DNA of 64,000 bases from Thermothelomyces thermophilus ATCC 42464 (Eukaryota; Ascomycota; Sordariomycetes; Sordariales; Chaetomiaceae). The stretch covers positions 186,001 through 250,000 of the forward strand of contig NC_016473.1 in the NCBI RefSeq assembly GCF_000226095.1. Direction: 5' to 3'. Within the stretch, counting starts at the first letter, position 1; every line of letters begins with the position of its first letter. Shown piece after piece: positions 43,691 to 56,457 of the stretch. A program made the translations under genes and the position numbers. Under the pieces are notes generated by a model. It was given only the letters and a program-made list of their open reading frames with translations. It was not told the origin of the DNA and did no database searches.

Positions 43691-46600
43691 TCCTATAAGT
43701 TGTCTTCTAGTCCGAAATCAAACTATTTGACTAAGTACTATAGTTCCCTATTAATAATATATAAATCTAGAATTTCTTTGACGTCCTATTCTTCCTCTTT
43801 ATCCTTTACTTCGATGTATATAGCAACCTTAGCGTTCTTTGGTACTAGTTTGAGAAGTGAAATATGAAAAACATCCGTCTATAGTCGTATAGATGACGGT
43901 AATAATAGTTAGTAATTAGATGTCGAAATTCGTTCTTTAATAACGAAGGGTCTGACCTTCTTAAAGTCTAGCTTCGCGCTTGGTCGTTTAGTTCGTAAGT
44001 TCCGTACAATCAGGTAGACTTTATCTCCCCTCTCTAGGTAAGGTCCCTTGAGCCTATATTTGTCGTAGTAATTTTTTATTCTAGTTCTAATAAACTCGAG
44101 TTCTTTTTTAAGCTTTTTATATAGTACGTACATTTGTTCTGCTTTGACTGCTGCTCTCGGCACTATAATCTCTGGTCCTTACCTAAGGTCTGCTTTATAT
44201 CCGTAGTTCGCGAAGAACGGTGTAACTTTGGTTATTTCTGTTAGTGTCGTATTATAAGCGAGTTATACTGTTAGTAATAGCATGACCTAGTTGTCTTGCT
44301 AGTAATTAACGTAAGAGCGGAGGTATTGCTTAACAACTTGGTTTAGTCGCTCCGTTTGTCCGTCGGTCTATAGGTAATACGCTATTAATTGCTTACTATT
44401 AACGCCTAATTGTCGTATTAACGCTTGCCAGAACTTCGACGCGAACTTAGTGTCTCTGTCGGTGATCTATTCTTACGGCTAAGTATATACTGATGTAACT
44501 TGCCGATAGATTACGTCTACTAACTATTTAGCTGTCTAGGACTCCTTATAGGGAAAGAAGTATGCCTATTTAGTTAGGCGGTCTACTATAGTAAGAATAC
44601 TATCGTAGATTACTCCTATGGCCGTGTCCTTAGATTCTGGCAGCTTCGTAATGAAGTCTATTATAATTAAACTCTATAGTTTGTTAGCTATTAGTAGTGG
44701 CTAAAGTAGCCTATACGGCTTGTATCATGCCGTTTTGCTTCAATTGCAGATATTATAGCTCTATATAACTTCCTTAACTTATACCGTTAACTATAGAAAG
44801 TCGTAGTGTTTCTTGACTTGTGCGATAGTCTTCGTAACTCCTTTATATCCTCTGAGTTTCGACTTGTAGAGTTCTCAAATCATTCGTAGCTATTAATCCC
44901 CGTTATAAATATATACCTTGCCTCGGTACTAGAGTTTCCCGTCTTTTTCTTCTACTCCGTCGGGTACTACTAGTCCGGGTGCTGCTTGATACTATGCCTT
45001 ATTAATCCTTTCCTCTCGAAAGATTACGTAGCATTCGAGGAACAAGTCAAGTAGATCATCTTCTACAGGTGTCTACATTTCGTAATGTAGCGTTCCGTCT
45101 GTTCGTTCCTTAAATAACAGTAGTATTATTCCCGTTCGTCCTTCCGTATGATCCGTTTGTTAGCTTAAAATGTCTGCTCGTACGTTTTCTTTGCCCTTCT
45201 TATAGCAGATCTCGAAGTTAAATTCTACGAGGAATTCTACCTATTGTATTTGTCGTCCGTTAAGTTCCTTTATTGTCGTAAAGTATCGTAAATTCTTATG
45301 ATCTATATATACTTATATTGGTTTAATCGTACTACTAAGGTATAGTCGCTATTCCTTGAAAGCTTCGATAATTGCAAGTAGTTCTTTGTCGTAAATCGGA
45401 TAATTAAGACGTGGTCCGTCGAGCTTCTTTGAAAAAAAAGGCTATAGGATATAGCTTCCCTTGTTTATCTCGTTATCCTAATTGTCCTCCGATAGTATAG
45501 TCTAAAGCGTCTGTTTCTACCTCGAATAGCTTCTTAGGGTCTAGTAGTACTAGTACTAGATCCTTAGTAATAGCGTCGCGGATCTGTATAAATGCTTGCT
45601 TATATCGCTCTTCCTATTGGAATTCGGCGTTCTTCTTAGTAAGTTCGTACAAAGGTTATACGATCACTCTAAAGTTCCTAATGAATATCTAGTAGAAGTT
45701 TATAAATCTGATAAAGCTTTGTACTTCTGTAACTAACGTCGGTTATAGCTAATTCTTAATAGCTTTAACCTTTAAAGGTTCTATCCGAATTTGTCCTAGG
45801 GATATTTTATATCTTAGAAATACCGTTTTCCTAATATAGAATTTGCTCTTTTCCTTATTAACTGATAGCTTATACGTATATAGCGTGTCTAATACTGCTT
45901 TTATATACTTTCGATGTTTGTCTATTATCTTAGAGAAGATAAGTATATTGTCGAGATAATATACTACAAATTTGTTAAGAAAGGGTTAGATAGCTTGATT
46001 AATCAGGGCTTAGAACGTTACTAGCACGTTTGTAAGTCTAAATGGCATAATAAGGTACTTATAGTAGCTATAGGGTATCCTAAAGGCCGTTTTCTACTCG
46101 TCGCCTTCTTTGATCCATATATAGTTATAGGCTGATAGCAAGTCAAGATACGTAAAATATTAGGCTCCTATTAACTGATCTCGGAGCTATAAGATTAGTA
46201 ATAATAGATATCAATTTTTCACGGTCTATTCGTTAAGTTACCGATAGTCGACATATAACCGTAGCTTTCCATCTTTCTTAGGTATAAATAGGATTAGATA
46301 GCCTGCTAGCGATATTAACGGGCGGATATATCCTCTTTAAAGGTTCTCCTCTAAATATTACTTAAATTCTTCGTTCTATATCTAGCTCGTGTAATAAATC
46401 TTGAAGAACTTTAGTCATGCTCCTTCCTTGAGCTTGATCTTGTAATCCTATAGGCCGCGTTCTAGTAGTCCTTCTAGATGCTTCGGTTCAAATGCTAGAT
46501 ATCCTTTGTATTCCTTTGGTACTTCTCTAGTCTTGTCTCGTTTCTCGGTTTTCTGATAGTATACGAACTTAGTTCTATCTATGGCGATGCTAGCGATTTC

Positions 46601-47308
46601 TCCTGTCTTAACCTACTACTCTAATTATAGTGCTCCGCATTCGTTAACAGAGAGAATAGCTATCGGCGATTTAGCTTGTTCCTCCTATCGCGATATCGAT
46701 GTTATTATGCCGTCTCTTCTAGAGTCTGTAGTAGTCTGTCTACCATTGTCTATCTCTTATAGTAGATCCGTAGGATATGCCTTTCTCTAAGTATCGTCTG
46801 CTCGTGATCCTTATATACTTCCTATCTTACTAGTCAAATATAACTCTGTTCGGGGTTATAGGTAGCTATTATTCTTCTAGCTAATGTCTAGGTCGTAATC
46901 TTTATATTATAGTAACCCTAATATTATATCTTTATCGTTACCTATATCTACGATGCTAAATACGACTACTATAGTCTTTCCTACTATAGTAATATCGATT
47001 AGTTTAGTCTCTCTATATACCTATTACGTCGGAAATAGCCCTTTGACTATGCCATGCTTTCGCTTCATTCTCTAGGGTATCTATAGCTAATTTACAAACG
47101 TTAGCAAAATCAGGTTTATCTCTACTCTACTATCTACTAGTACAAGCATTTCGTGCTATTTCTATTATGCTATTATCTATAATCGCTTGTCTTGCCGCCG
47201 TCGTCTAAAGATTGCGGCAATTTCCTATATTTCTGCTAGGAGGTCTTAGTATAGTGGTCTCTTATGCTAGTTCCTCCTATACTACGCTACCACTTGCCGC
47301 TACGTAGG
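43640..47308 (-). pseudogene. pol: Gy6 pol remnant: protease to chromodomain
   Basis: Minus strand. Protease DSR near 47135. RT active site YLDN near 45950. The RNase H and integrase zinc region follow. The IN C-terminus is open at 43909-44163 (RIKNYYDKYRLKGPYLERG, KVYLIVRNLRTKRPSAKLDF, FVIKERISTSNY). Chromodomain at about 43660-43815. Stops are of RIP type. Confidence 0.88.
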
Positions 47309-47310
47309 CG

Positions 47311-49533
47311 TTAATAGTTTCTAGGCCCCTCGAAGGGCCCTAACCTGTTTCTTAGGTCAGTGCTAACCTCTTCGGTTGTTTGGCTAATAGTAGCTTCGTC
47401 AATTATGCTTATTTCTATAAGCCATTAAGTGCTTACGGCTCCCTACTATTAGGTCTGTTCCGCTTTCCGTCGTACGTGCCATAGCTTTATCTAAAGCTCC
47501 TAAATTCGTAATTTCTTTTTATCCGCGTAATAGAGGCAATCGTTGCTCTAGCACAAGTCCTATATGTCTTGTCCTATTCCGTAGTACCTAGGCTAGGCTT
47601 GTCTTAGAACTATCGTAATGCTTCCTAGATCACGGGCTTCGATCTCCTAGAGCAATTTGGCCGCTCTGTTTCCTATGTTATAGACCTATTCCACAGGGTA
47701 TAAGCCTCTATCCCCGTTTTCCTATCGGGTCGGCTAGTAATTGTTTTCGAATTTGTCGCAGAAGTGATATTAGCATTCGTATACCATACACTAGAACTAA
47801 GGCATTTGTATATATGCCTCGTGTCGAGGGTATAGTCACGTAGCGTCGCCTAGGAGGTATTAGAATTCTTTCCCGAATCCTTCCTATTATATATAGACTA
47901 TAGGTACTCTAGTGCTAATATAGGAGTATTTCTTCTAGTAGCTTTCCTATATACATTCGTCTTTTCCGCGGTTTACGTATATAAACTAGTATTCTAGGTT
48001 CTATATATTGTTACTAAGTTACTAATTGTCAAGATACTCGGTATAGCTATTAGGCCTATTATATATTATAGGCTATTCTCCTTTGATAGCTTCTATAATA
48101 TATTAGAGTTCCCTTATTTCGTCCTTTATCTTATCGCTCTACTAGGTAAGTTAAGTCAAGCGCCTATCCTATTTATATAGTTCTATATTAAGTTAGAAAA
48201 CTTCGTTACAGTACTATTCGATTTGTTCCTAGAGGAATAGAGCATTAGGTCCAGGTCTTTCGATTCCTTAGGTATCAGTTATCTATGATCTATCCCGCCT
48301 CTATATAACTATAAAACCCTACTGCCTCAAGGCTGGGAGAATCGAGATTGGCGGTATATACTTTCCTGCCGTATTCTATTTGGTGAGACCTGTCTCTAGG
48401 TCCATAGTGACTAGTTCGGAGTACGGTGCTTATTTGTCTTTACCGTTGCTATCGTGTCCGAGACTATCCGTGTCACTGTCCTTGTCTTTATAGCTTGTAG
48501 CTGCTACTTCGATAACGTCCTTAGTAGTTTCGTCGATAGCTGTAATTTCCTTTCTAGGGGTTAGTTTCTATTCTTTCTTTAGGCTCCAGCATTCTCGCTT
48601 ATAGTGTCCTTTCTTTCTGTAGTTATAGTAGGTAATATTAGACTTGTCTTTGGCTATCTTCTTCTAGTCCTGCTTCTACGCTATATTTATATCTATAGCT
48701 CTAGGGTACGTCCTATACAAGGTACTAATGTATGCTCGCTTTTTCTTATTGTTAGCCTTAACTATAGTTCCATTTATTTAGCCTTGTTTCTACTACTCTC
48801 GTATATAGAGTTAATTATCGATCCTAATAGCCTATGTAATATATTTATCTAGAGTCTTAGGCTAATTATACTTATATAGTTTGTCTTTAACTTTTTCCTT
48901 TAAGCCGTTATAGAATAATTATATTAATACCTTGTCATTAAGCTAAGACTTAAGTATATCCTGTCTAAACTATATAGTATAGGAGGCTACTAACTTAGTC
49001 TATTAGAGATTAGCAAGTCTTTCTTACATATAAATCTTCTTATCTTTGTCACTAAAAACTTTCTAAAGTTCTTCATCGAAACGGTTATAAGATTAGAAGA
49101 CTACCTATATAAATGTATCTCGGTTGTCTTTGTTTTCCTCAGTAAGATAGTTATTCCACGTAGGCTCAAACCATCTAAGTGCCTTGCCCTCTAGTCTCGT
49201 AGCTATATAGAGAACTTTGGCTTTGTCATCTAGAAACTTGTTATCATTAAGCCGGAAGTAGGATTAGAGGTTTGTTAGGAATCCTATAAGATCCTCCTTA
49301 GTTCCTCTATATTTACTAGGTAGTTTGATCTTAATACGCTTCGCTTTGGCGTCCTCGAGTGCTTCGATTTTGGTGTAGGCCTCGTTAACTAACTTCTACA
49401 AGTACTTTTCGCGGTTCTTAAGTTCCTTGATTCGAGCTTAAGCAGCCTTGTCTCTCTAGTCCAACTCCTAGATCCGCTACTAGAGTTAACTAAGCTAAGT
49501 AAGTAGCTATTCGGCCATAACGTTAGTAGCTAT
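47311..49533 (-). pseudogene. gag: Gy6 gag remnant
   Basis: 2223 bp, start ATA at 49533-49531, stop TAA at 47313-47311. CCHC knuckle near 48590-48640. The slippery site reads AGAAAC here (one RIP change), and the GGGCCC/GGGCC hairpin remains. Confidence 0.87.
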
Positions 49534-49599
49534 ATCGATGTCAAGGTCAAAGTCACCTCCGTTCTAAACTATAATAGAATAAAGGGAGTAGTAATAACG

Positions 49600-50027
49600 T
49601 ATGACAAACCTAACTTAGACTTCTTCTAAAAGGGTCTAGACAGAGGTAGGTAAAGCGGGACAAGCAGGCAGGTCGTCTAAGGGATTCGGTGAAGCTAAAG
49701 GGTTTATAATAACACTTAGAGTTATCTCTTATAGTAATTAGCGATACTTGGTATAAGTACTATAATTGTGATTATTACCACTGGTAAACTCCTAGAGTCT
49801 ACTATAACAAGTAACTATTTATATGTATATATATTCCTAGGATTACTAGCAGTCGTGGTAATCATTTATACTGGCTTACCTGGCTTATATCGTGAGCCGG
49901 TGATCCTCTGTTAGGATCACTTCTTGCTAAGCGTGATCCTATCCTGATTAGTCTATCATTCCTTCGGCTTGATTGGCCCGTTCGTGCCAGTGGCTCAGGC
50001 GGCATCTACATATATATTTCCGTGACA
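49600..50027 (-). repeat. Gy6 5' LTR (type A)
   Basis: 428 bp with the intact coding-strand start TGTCACGGAAATAT. R contains AGTGGTAATAA against the site complement AGTAGTAATAA (49587-49598), one mismatch. GATCAC/GTGATC motifs are present in U3. Confidence 0.92.
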
Positions 50028-50032
50028 AGAAT

Positions 50033-51634
50033 GTATAAGCAGATGCCTTAAGCCGACGAACGGATCATATAGAAAGACAAACAGAAATAACGCTACCATT
50101 ATTCAAGGAACAAATAGACGGAACACTATATTACGAAATATAAACACCTATAGAAGACAATCTACTCGACTCATTCCTAGAATGTTACGTAATCCTTCGA
50201 GAAAAAAGGATTAACGAGATATAATATCAAGTAGCGCCCGGACTAGTAGTACCTAACAGAGTAGAAGAAAAAGATAGGAAACTCTAGTACCGAGGCAAAG
50301 CGTATATCTACGACAAAGATCAATAGCTACGAATGATTCGAGAACTCTATAAGTCGAAACTCGGAGGATACAAAGGAGTCACGAAGACTGTCGCATAAGT
50401 CAAGAAACATTATAACTTTCTACAGTTAATGACACGAGTTAAGGAAGTTATATAGAGCTATGATATCTGCAATTAAAGTAAAACGGTACGACATAAGCTA
50501 TATAGACTACTTTAGCTATTACTAATAGCTAACAAACTATAGAGTTTAGTTACGATAGACTTTATTACAAAGCTACTAGAATCTAAGGATACGGCTATAG
50601 AGGTAATCTACGATAGTATTCTCACTATAGTAGATCGCCTAACTAAATAGGTATACTTCTTTCCCTATAAGGAGTCCTAGATAGCTAAATAGCTAGTAGA
50701 CGTAATCTATTAGCAAGTCGTATCAGTACACACTTGGCCATAGGAATAGATCACCGACAGAGATATCAAGTTCGTATCGAAGTTCTAGCAAGCGTTAATA
50801 TAACAATTAGGCGTCAACAGCAAGCTGTCAACAGCATATCACCTACAGACCGATAGACAAATAGAGTGACTAAACTAAGTTATTAAGCAATACCTCTACT
50901 CTTACGTTAACTATTAGTAAGACGACTAGGTCATACTATTACTAATAGTATAACTCGCTTATAATACGATACCAATGGAAACGACCAAAGTTACACTGTT
51001 CTTCGCGAACTATAGATATAAAGCAGACCTTAGGCAAGGACTAGAGGTTATAGTGCCAAGAGCAGCAGTCAAAGTAGAACAAATGTACGTACTATACGAG
51101 AAGCTTAAAAAGGAACTTAAGTTTATTAGAACCAGAATAAAGAACTACTACAATAAATATAGGCTCGAGGGACCTTGCCTAGAGAGGGGAGACAAAGTCT
51201 ACCTAATTATACGAAACTTGCGAACTAAACGACTAAGCACGAAGCTAGACTTTAAGAAGGTCAGACCCTTCGTTATCAAAGAACGAATTTCGACATCTAA
51301 CTATCGACTATCGTTACCGTCATCTATACAACTACAGATAGATATTTTTTATATTTCACTTCTCGAACTAGCACCGAAAAACGCTAAGGTTGCTATATAT
51401 ATCGAAGTAGAGGACAAAGAGGAAGAATAGGACGTCAAAGAAATTCTAGATTTACGTATTATTAATAGGGAACTATAGTATCTAGTCAAATAGCTTGATT
51501 TTAGACTAGAAGACAACTTATAGGAACCTATTAAAAACCTAAATTGCCCTAAGAAACTAGAACAGTTTCACCAGCAGAACCCGGATCGACCAAAGGCAAA
51601 ACCGGGACAGAATCGAAGACGGTACCCCAGTTAA
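50033..51634 (+). pseudogene. pol: Gy4 pol remnant, part 3: integrase and chromodomain
   Basis: Resumes after Gy6 with VQADALSR-like residues. Integrase zinc region at about 50330-50480; core at about 50545-50880; a 152-codon open stretch (50975-51430) covering the DNA-binding tail (METTKVTLFFANYRYKADL to EVEDKEEE). The chromodomain at 51434-51585 has EILDLRIINREL and LNCPKKLEQF. The frame ends at tandem TAA codons (51632), which could be true stops. Confidence 0.9.
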
Positions 51635-51659
51635 TAACGTCAACGCCACCATTAAGCTA

Positions 51660-52180
51660 TACACCTAGAGCCGCCCCCGATTCCTGCTACTCTACCTCTT
51701 CTAATTTATCTAAAGACGCAAGACCCTGGCAAACTATCTCCAACCCTCGAAATAATAACAATCGCTTTTGATGACAAATACGGTCTAAACGAGCTAGAGA
51801 CTTATCTAGGCGACGCTACGCTTTTACTAACAAATTACGGTCAGTATAAAGAGCCTCCTTAGCATCTTATTCTAATTAGTCAAGGCACTTTAATTCGTCT
51901 ATAATATAAGACACTACAGAAGTCAGTATAGGAAAAATATACTAATAAAGGAACACTAACAAGACAAGACTAGAACCCTAGAACCATTATACGACCTCCT
52001 ATAACGAATATATTTGCTATAACGAGAAGAACTCTCTATTATATAGCAATAGAGGCTATAAGAAAAACAAAAAGAACAAGGCATTACTTCGAACCCTAGC
52101 TTGTTAATAGCAGTAGCTAGGGCAATACGCTCCTTAGTCTTTATAGACCTTTTTATCGAACGCTTTACTATACAAGACAT
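51660..52180 (-). pseudogene. Gy4 antisense ORF (aORF type A')
   Basis: Opposite to pol. The N part is open for 74 codons (52180-51956): a basic start (MSCIVKRSIKRSIKTK), then MPCSFC, a Cys, and SSSRYSKYIRYRRSYNGS with Tyr where CSECVR.RRSCDGS is expected. In another frame from about 51945 the coiled-coil half follows: YIIDELKCLD, DAKEALYTDRN, SLARLDRICHQKRLLLFRG, LASLDKLEEVE. The Cys-cluster plus RL-rich coiled-coil layout links it to types A, B and C. The frame change may be an indel or an intron. Confidence 0.65.
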
Positions 52181-52302
52181 GTTATTAGCAGTATATAGAA
52201 GAAAGAAGAAAACACGGGAGACAACTTACTAAGGGTTGTTAGCGCTATTTGAAACGGCCTAAGATAGGCTTTTAGGTCGAAAGCCTTAAAGGAAGGGCAT
52301 CG

Positions 52303-52724
52303 TGTCATAGAAATATATATATAGGACGCCGCCTGAGCCGCCTTCCCCGACAAGCCAATAGGACAACAGGCACGAACGGACCAATCAGGAAAGGATCACG
52401 CTTGGCAAAGTGATCTATACACTATAGGATCACTATCGTAGCTATAATCCAGATAACAAAGGATCACTAGATGAAGAGTGATCCTAGGATTATATATACA
52501 TGTAGATAGTCACTTGTTATAGTGGACTCTAGGAGTTTACTAGTGGTAATAATTACAATTACAGTACTTATACTAAGCATTGCTGATTACTATAAGAGAC
52601 AACTCTAAGTGTTATTATAAACCCTTTGGCTTTACCGAATCCCTTAGACGACCTGCCTGCCTGTCCCGCTCAATCTACCTTCGTCTAAACCCTTTCAGAA
52701 GAAGTCTGAGCTGGGTTCGTCACA
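52303..52724 (+). repeat. Gy4 3' LTR (type A')
   Basis: 422 bp, starting TGTCATAGAAATATA and ending TTCGTCACA. The stem GGCTTT/AAAGCC (52267-52285) and the purine tract GGAAGGGCATCG lie just upstream. Five GATCAC/GTGATC motifs lie at 52393-52485. Confidence 0.93.
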
Positions 52725-52729
52725 ACCCT

Positions 52730-55700
52730 TACAAGTTAGGCTTAGGCATTAGGTGCTTTTGACGTATTCGATTAGGAGTCGATCGGGTTAGATCCTAGTC
52801 CTAATTTTAGCAGGTTCTCCTCTTTTTCTACTAGGGAATAGGCTTCGGAGCCGGTTCTTATAGCCGGTTAAGATTCTGTCGGTAGAACTGCTCTAGTTTC
52901 TTAAGGTAATTTAGGTTCTTAATAGGTTCTTATAAGTTATCTTCTAGTCTAAAATCAAGCTATTTAACTAGATACTATAGTTTTCTATTAATAATATATA
53001 AATTTAGAATTTCTTTAATATCCTATTTTTCCTCTTTATCCTCTGCTTCGATATATATAGCAACCTTGGCGTTCTTTGGTACTAGTTCGAGAAGTGAAAT
53101 ATAAAAAATATCTATCTGTAATTGTATAGATAATGGTAACGATAATCGGTAGTTAGATGTCGAAATTCGTTCCTTGATAATAAAGGGTCCGACCTTCTTA
53201 AAGTCTAGCTTCGTACTTGGTCGTTTGGTTCGTAAGTTTCGTATAATTAGGTAGACTTTGTCTCCCCTCTCTAGGTAAGGTCCCTTGAGCCTGTATTTAT
53301 TATAGTAGTTCTTTATTTTAGTTTTAATAAACTTAAGTTCCTTTTTAAGCTTCTCGTATAGTATATATATTTATTCTACTTTGACTACTACTCTTGGCAC
53401 TATAACCTCTAGTCCTTACCTAAGGTCTGCTTTATATCTATAGTTTATAAAGAACGGTATAACTTTGGTTATTTCTATTAGTATTATATTATAGGCAAGT
53501 TATACTATTAGTAATAGTATAACTTAGTCGTTTTACTAGTAGTTAACGTAAGAATGGAGGTACTACTTAATAACTTAGTTTAGTCGCTCTATTTATCTGT
53601 TAGTCTATAAGTAAAATGCCGTTAATAGCTTACTATTAACGCCTAATCGTTATATTAACGCTTGTTAGAACTTTGATACGAACTTAGTATCTCTATCGGT
53701 GATCCATTCTTATAGCCAAGCGTATACTAATATAACTTGCCAATAGATCATATCTACTAACTGTTTAGCTATCTAGGACTCCTTGTACGGGAAGAAGTAT
53801 ACCTATTTAGTCAGGCAATCTACTATAGTAAGGATACTATCATAGGTCACTCCTATAGCTATATCCTTAGATTCTAGTAGCTTTATAATAAAGTCTATTA
53901 TAACTAAACTCTATAGTTTGTTAGCTATTAGTAGTAGCTAGAGTAGCCTATATAGCTTATACTATACCGTTTTGCTTCAACTATAGATATTATAGTTCTA
54001 TACGACTTCCTTAACTTGTATCATTAACTATAGAAAGTTATGGTGTTTCTTAACTTATATAATAGTTTTTATAACTCCTTTATATCCTCCAAGTTTTGAC
54101 TTATAGAGTTTTCGAATCATTTACAGCTATTGGTCTTTATTATAGATATATACTTTGCCTTAGTACTAGAGTTTCCTATCTTTTTCTTCTACTTTGTCAG
54201 GTACCGCTAGTCCGGGTATTGCTTAATACTATACTTTGTCGATCCTTTCTTCTCGAAAGATTATATAACATTCTAGGAACGAGTCAAGTAGATTATCTTC
54301 TATAGGTATTTACGTTTCGTAATATAGCGTTCCGTTTATTTGTTCCTTAAATAACGGTGGCGTTATTTCTGTTCGTTCTTCTATATGATCTGTTCGTTGG
54401 CTTAAGGCGTCCGCTTATACGTTCTCTTTGCCCTTCTTATAGCAGATCTTAAAATTGAATTCTATAAGGAATTCTACCTATCGTATTTGTTATCTATTAA
54501 GCTCCTTTGTCGTCGTAAAGTACTGTAAATTCTTATAATCTATATATACTTATACTAGTTCGATCATACTACTAACGTATAGTTACCATTCCTTAAAAGC
54601 TTTGACAATTATAAGTAATTCCTCATTATAGATTAGATAATTAAGACGTAGTCTATCGAGCTTCTTTAAAAAGAAGGCTATAGGATATAGCTTCCTTTAT
54701 TCGTCTCGTTATCCTAACTATCCTCTAATAGTATAGTCTAAAGCGTCTATTTCCACCTTAAATAGTTTCTTAGGGTCTGGTAGTACTAATACTAGATCTT
54801 TAGTAATGGCATCGCGAATCTACGTAAATGCTTGCTCGTGCTATTCTTCCCATTGGAATTTAGCGTTCTTCTTAGTAAGTTCGTATAAAGGTCGTACAAT
54901 CGCTCTAAAGTTCCTAATAAACATCCGGTAAAAGTTCGTAAACCTAATGAAACTTTGTACTTCTGTGACTGACGTTAGTCATAGCTAATCCTTAATAGCT
55001 TCGACCTTTAAAGGTTCTATCCGGATTTGTCCTAGGGATATTTCGTATCCTAAAAACACTGTCTTCCTAATATGGAATTTGCTCTTTTCCTTGTTAACTA
55101 ATAGCTTATATACGTATAACGTATCTAATACTACTTTTATATACTTCTAGTATTCGTCTATTATCTTAGAGAAGATAAGTATATTATTAAGATAATATAC
55201 TATAAATTTGTCGAGAAAGGGTTAGATAGCTTTATCGATTAGGGCTTAGAACGTTGCTAGCGTGTTTATAAGTCTAAATAGTATAACGAGGTACTTATAG
55301 TAGCTATAAGGTGTTCTAAAGGCCGTTTTCCACTTGTTACCTTCTTTAATCTATATATAGTTATAGGCTAATAGCAAGTTAAGTTGCTAATAGTTAACGT
55401 ATAACTATAGCTTTCTATCTTTCTTAGGTATAAACAGGATTAGGTAGCCTACTAGCAATATTAACAGGCAAATATATCCTCTTTAAAGGTTCTCTTCTAA
55501 GTATCGCTTAAGTTCTTCGTTCTATATCTAGCTTATATAGTAAATCTTTAAAGAACTTTAATCGTACTCCTTCCTTAAGCTTAATCTCGTAATCCTATAG
55601 GCCGTGCTCTAGTAATCCTTCTAGATACTTCGGTTCGAATGCTAGATATCCTTTGTATTCCTTCGGTACTTCCCTAGTCTTGTCTCTTCTCTCGGCTTTC

Positions 55701-56455
55701 TAATAATATACGAACTTGGTTCCATCTATAGCGATGCTAGCGATTTCTCCTATCTCAACCTACTACTCTAGTTATAGTATTCCGCATTCGTTAACGGAGA
55801 GAATAGCTATTGGCGGTTTAGCTCGTTCCTCCTATCGTAACGTCGGTATCGTTATGCCGCTTCTTCCAGAGTCTATAGTAGTCTGCCTACCACTGTCCGT
55901 CTCTTGCGGTGGATCCGTAGGATATACCTTCCCTTGAGCATTGTCTGCTTGCGATCCTTACGCGCTCCCTATCTTACTAGTCAAATATAACTCTATTTAA
56001 GGTTATAGGTAGCTACTATTCTTCTAGCTAATGTCTAGGTTATAATCTTTATACTATAGTAACCTTAATATTATATCTTTATTGTTACCTATATCTATAA
56101 TATTAAATATAACTACTATAGTCTTCCCTACTATAGTGATATTAATTGGTTCGGTCTCCTTATATATCTATTATATTAGAAATGGCCCTTTGACTATACT
56201 ATACTTCTGCTTCATTCTCTAGGGTATCTGTAGCTAATTTATAAGTATTGGCAAAATCAGGTTTATCTCTACTCTATTATCTACTAGTATAAGCATTTTA
56301 TACTATCTCTATTATACTATTATCTATAGTTACTTGTCTTACTACCGTCGTCTAAGGATTATAGTAATTTCCTATATTTCTACTAGGAGGTCTCGATATA
56401 GTGGTCTCTTACGCTAGTTCCTCCTATACTATGCTACTACTCGCCACTATATAGG
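52730..56455 (-). pseudogene. pol: Gy3 pol remnant, with a 90-bp RT deletion
   Basis: Minus strand. Protease Asp-Asn-Arg near 56285. RT active site YLNN near 55190. A 90-bp segment of RT present in the other copies is missing at about 55380. RNase H, integrase and chromodomain (about 52880-53035) follow. The part 52730-52860 is the type B tail overlapping the 3' part of the antisense ORF, up to the Gy4 insertion. Among the most RIP-damaged pol copies here. Confidence 0.87.
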
Positions 56456-56457
56456 CA

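Larger units (their letters stand above)
42471..50027 (-). mobile_element. Gy6: Ty3/gypsy chromovirus (type A), inserted in Gy4
   Basis: 7557 bp with 428-bp LTRs (42471-42898 and 49600-50027) and duplication AGAAT (42466-42470 and 50028-50032). Minus strand. U3 and antisense ORF are type A, as in Gy2, its closest relative here. RT active site YLDN. Confidence 0.95.
30104..52724 (+). mobile_element. Gy4: Ty3/gypsy chromovirus (type A'), split by Gy5 and Gy6
   Basis: 422-bp LTRs at 30104-30525 and 52303-52724, flanked by ACCCT (30099-30103 and 52725-52729). Two younger elements interrupt pol: Gy5 before the RT fingers and Gy6 at the end of RNase H. Without them Gy4 is 7526 bp. It carries its own U3 and antisense ORF type (A'). 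The RT active site reads YLNN. Confidence 0.95.

Noticed and set aside
54096-54305. Plus-strand ORF of 69 codons inside Gy3.
   Set aside because: Antisense shadow of the integrase region of pol.
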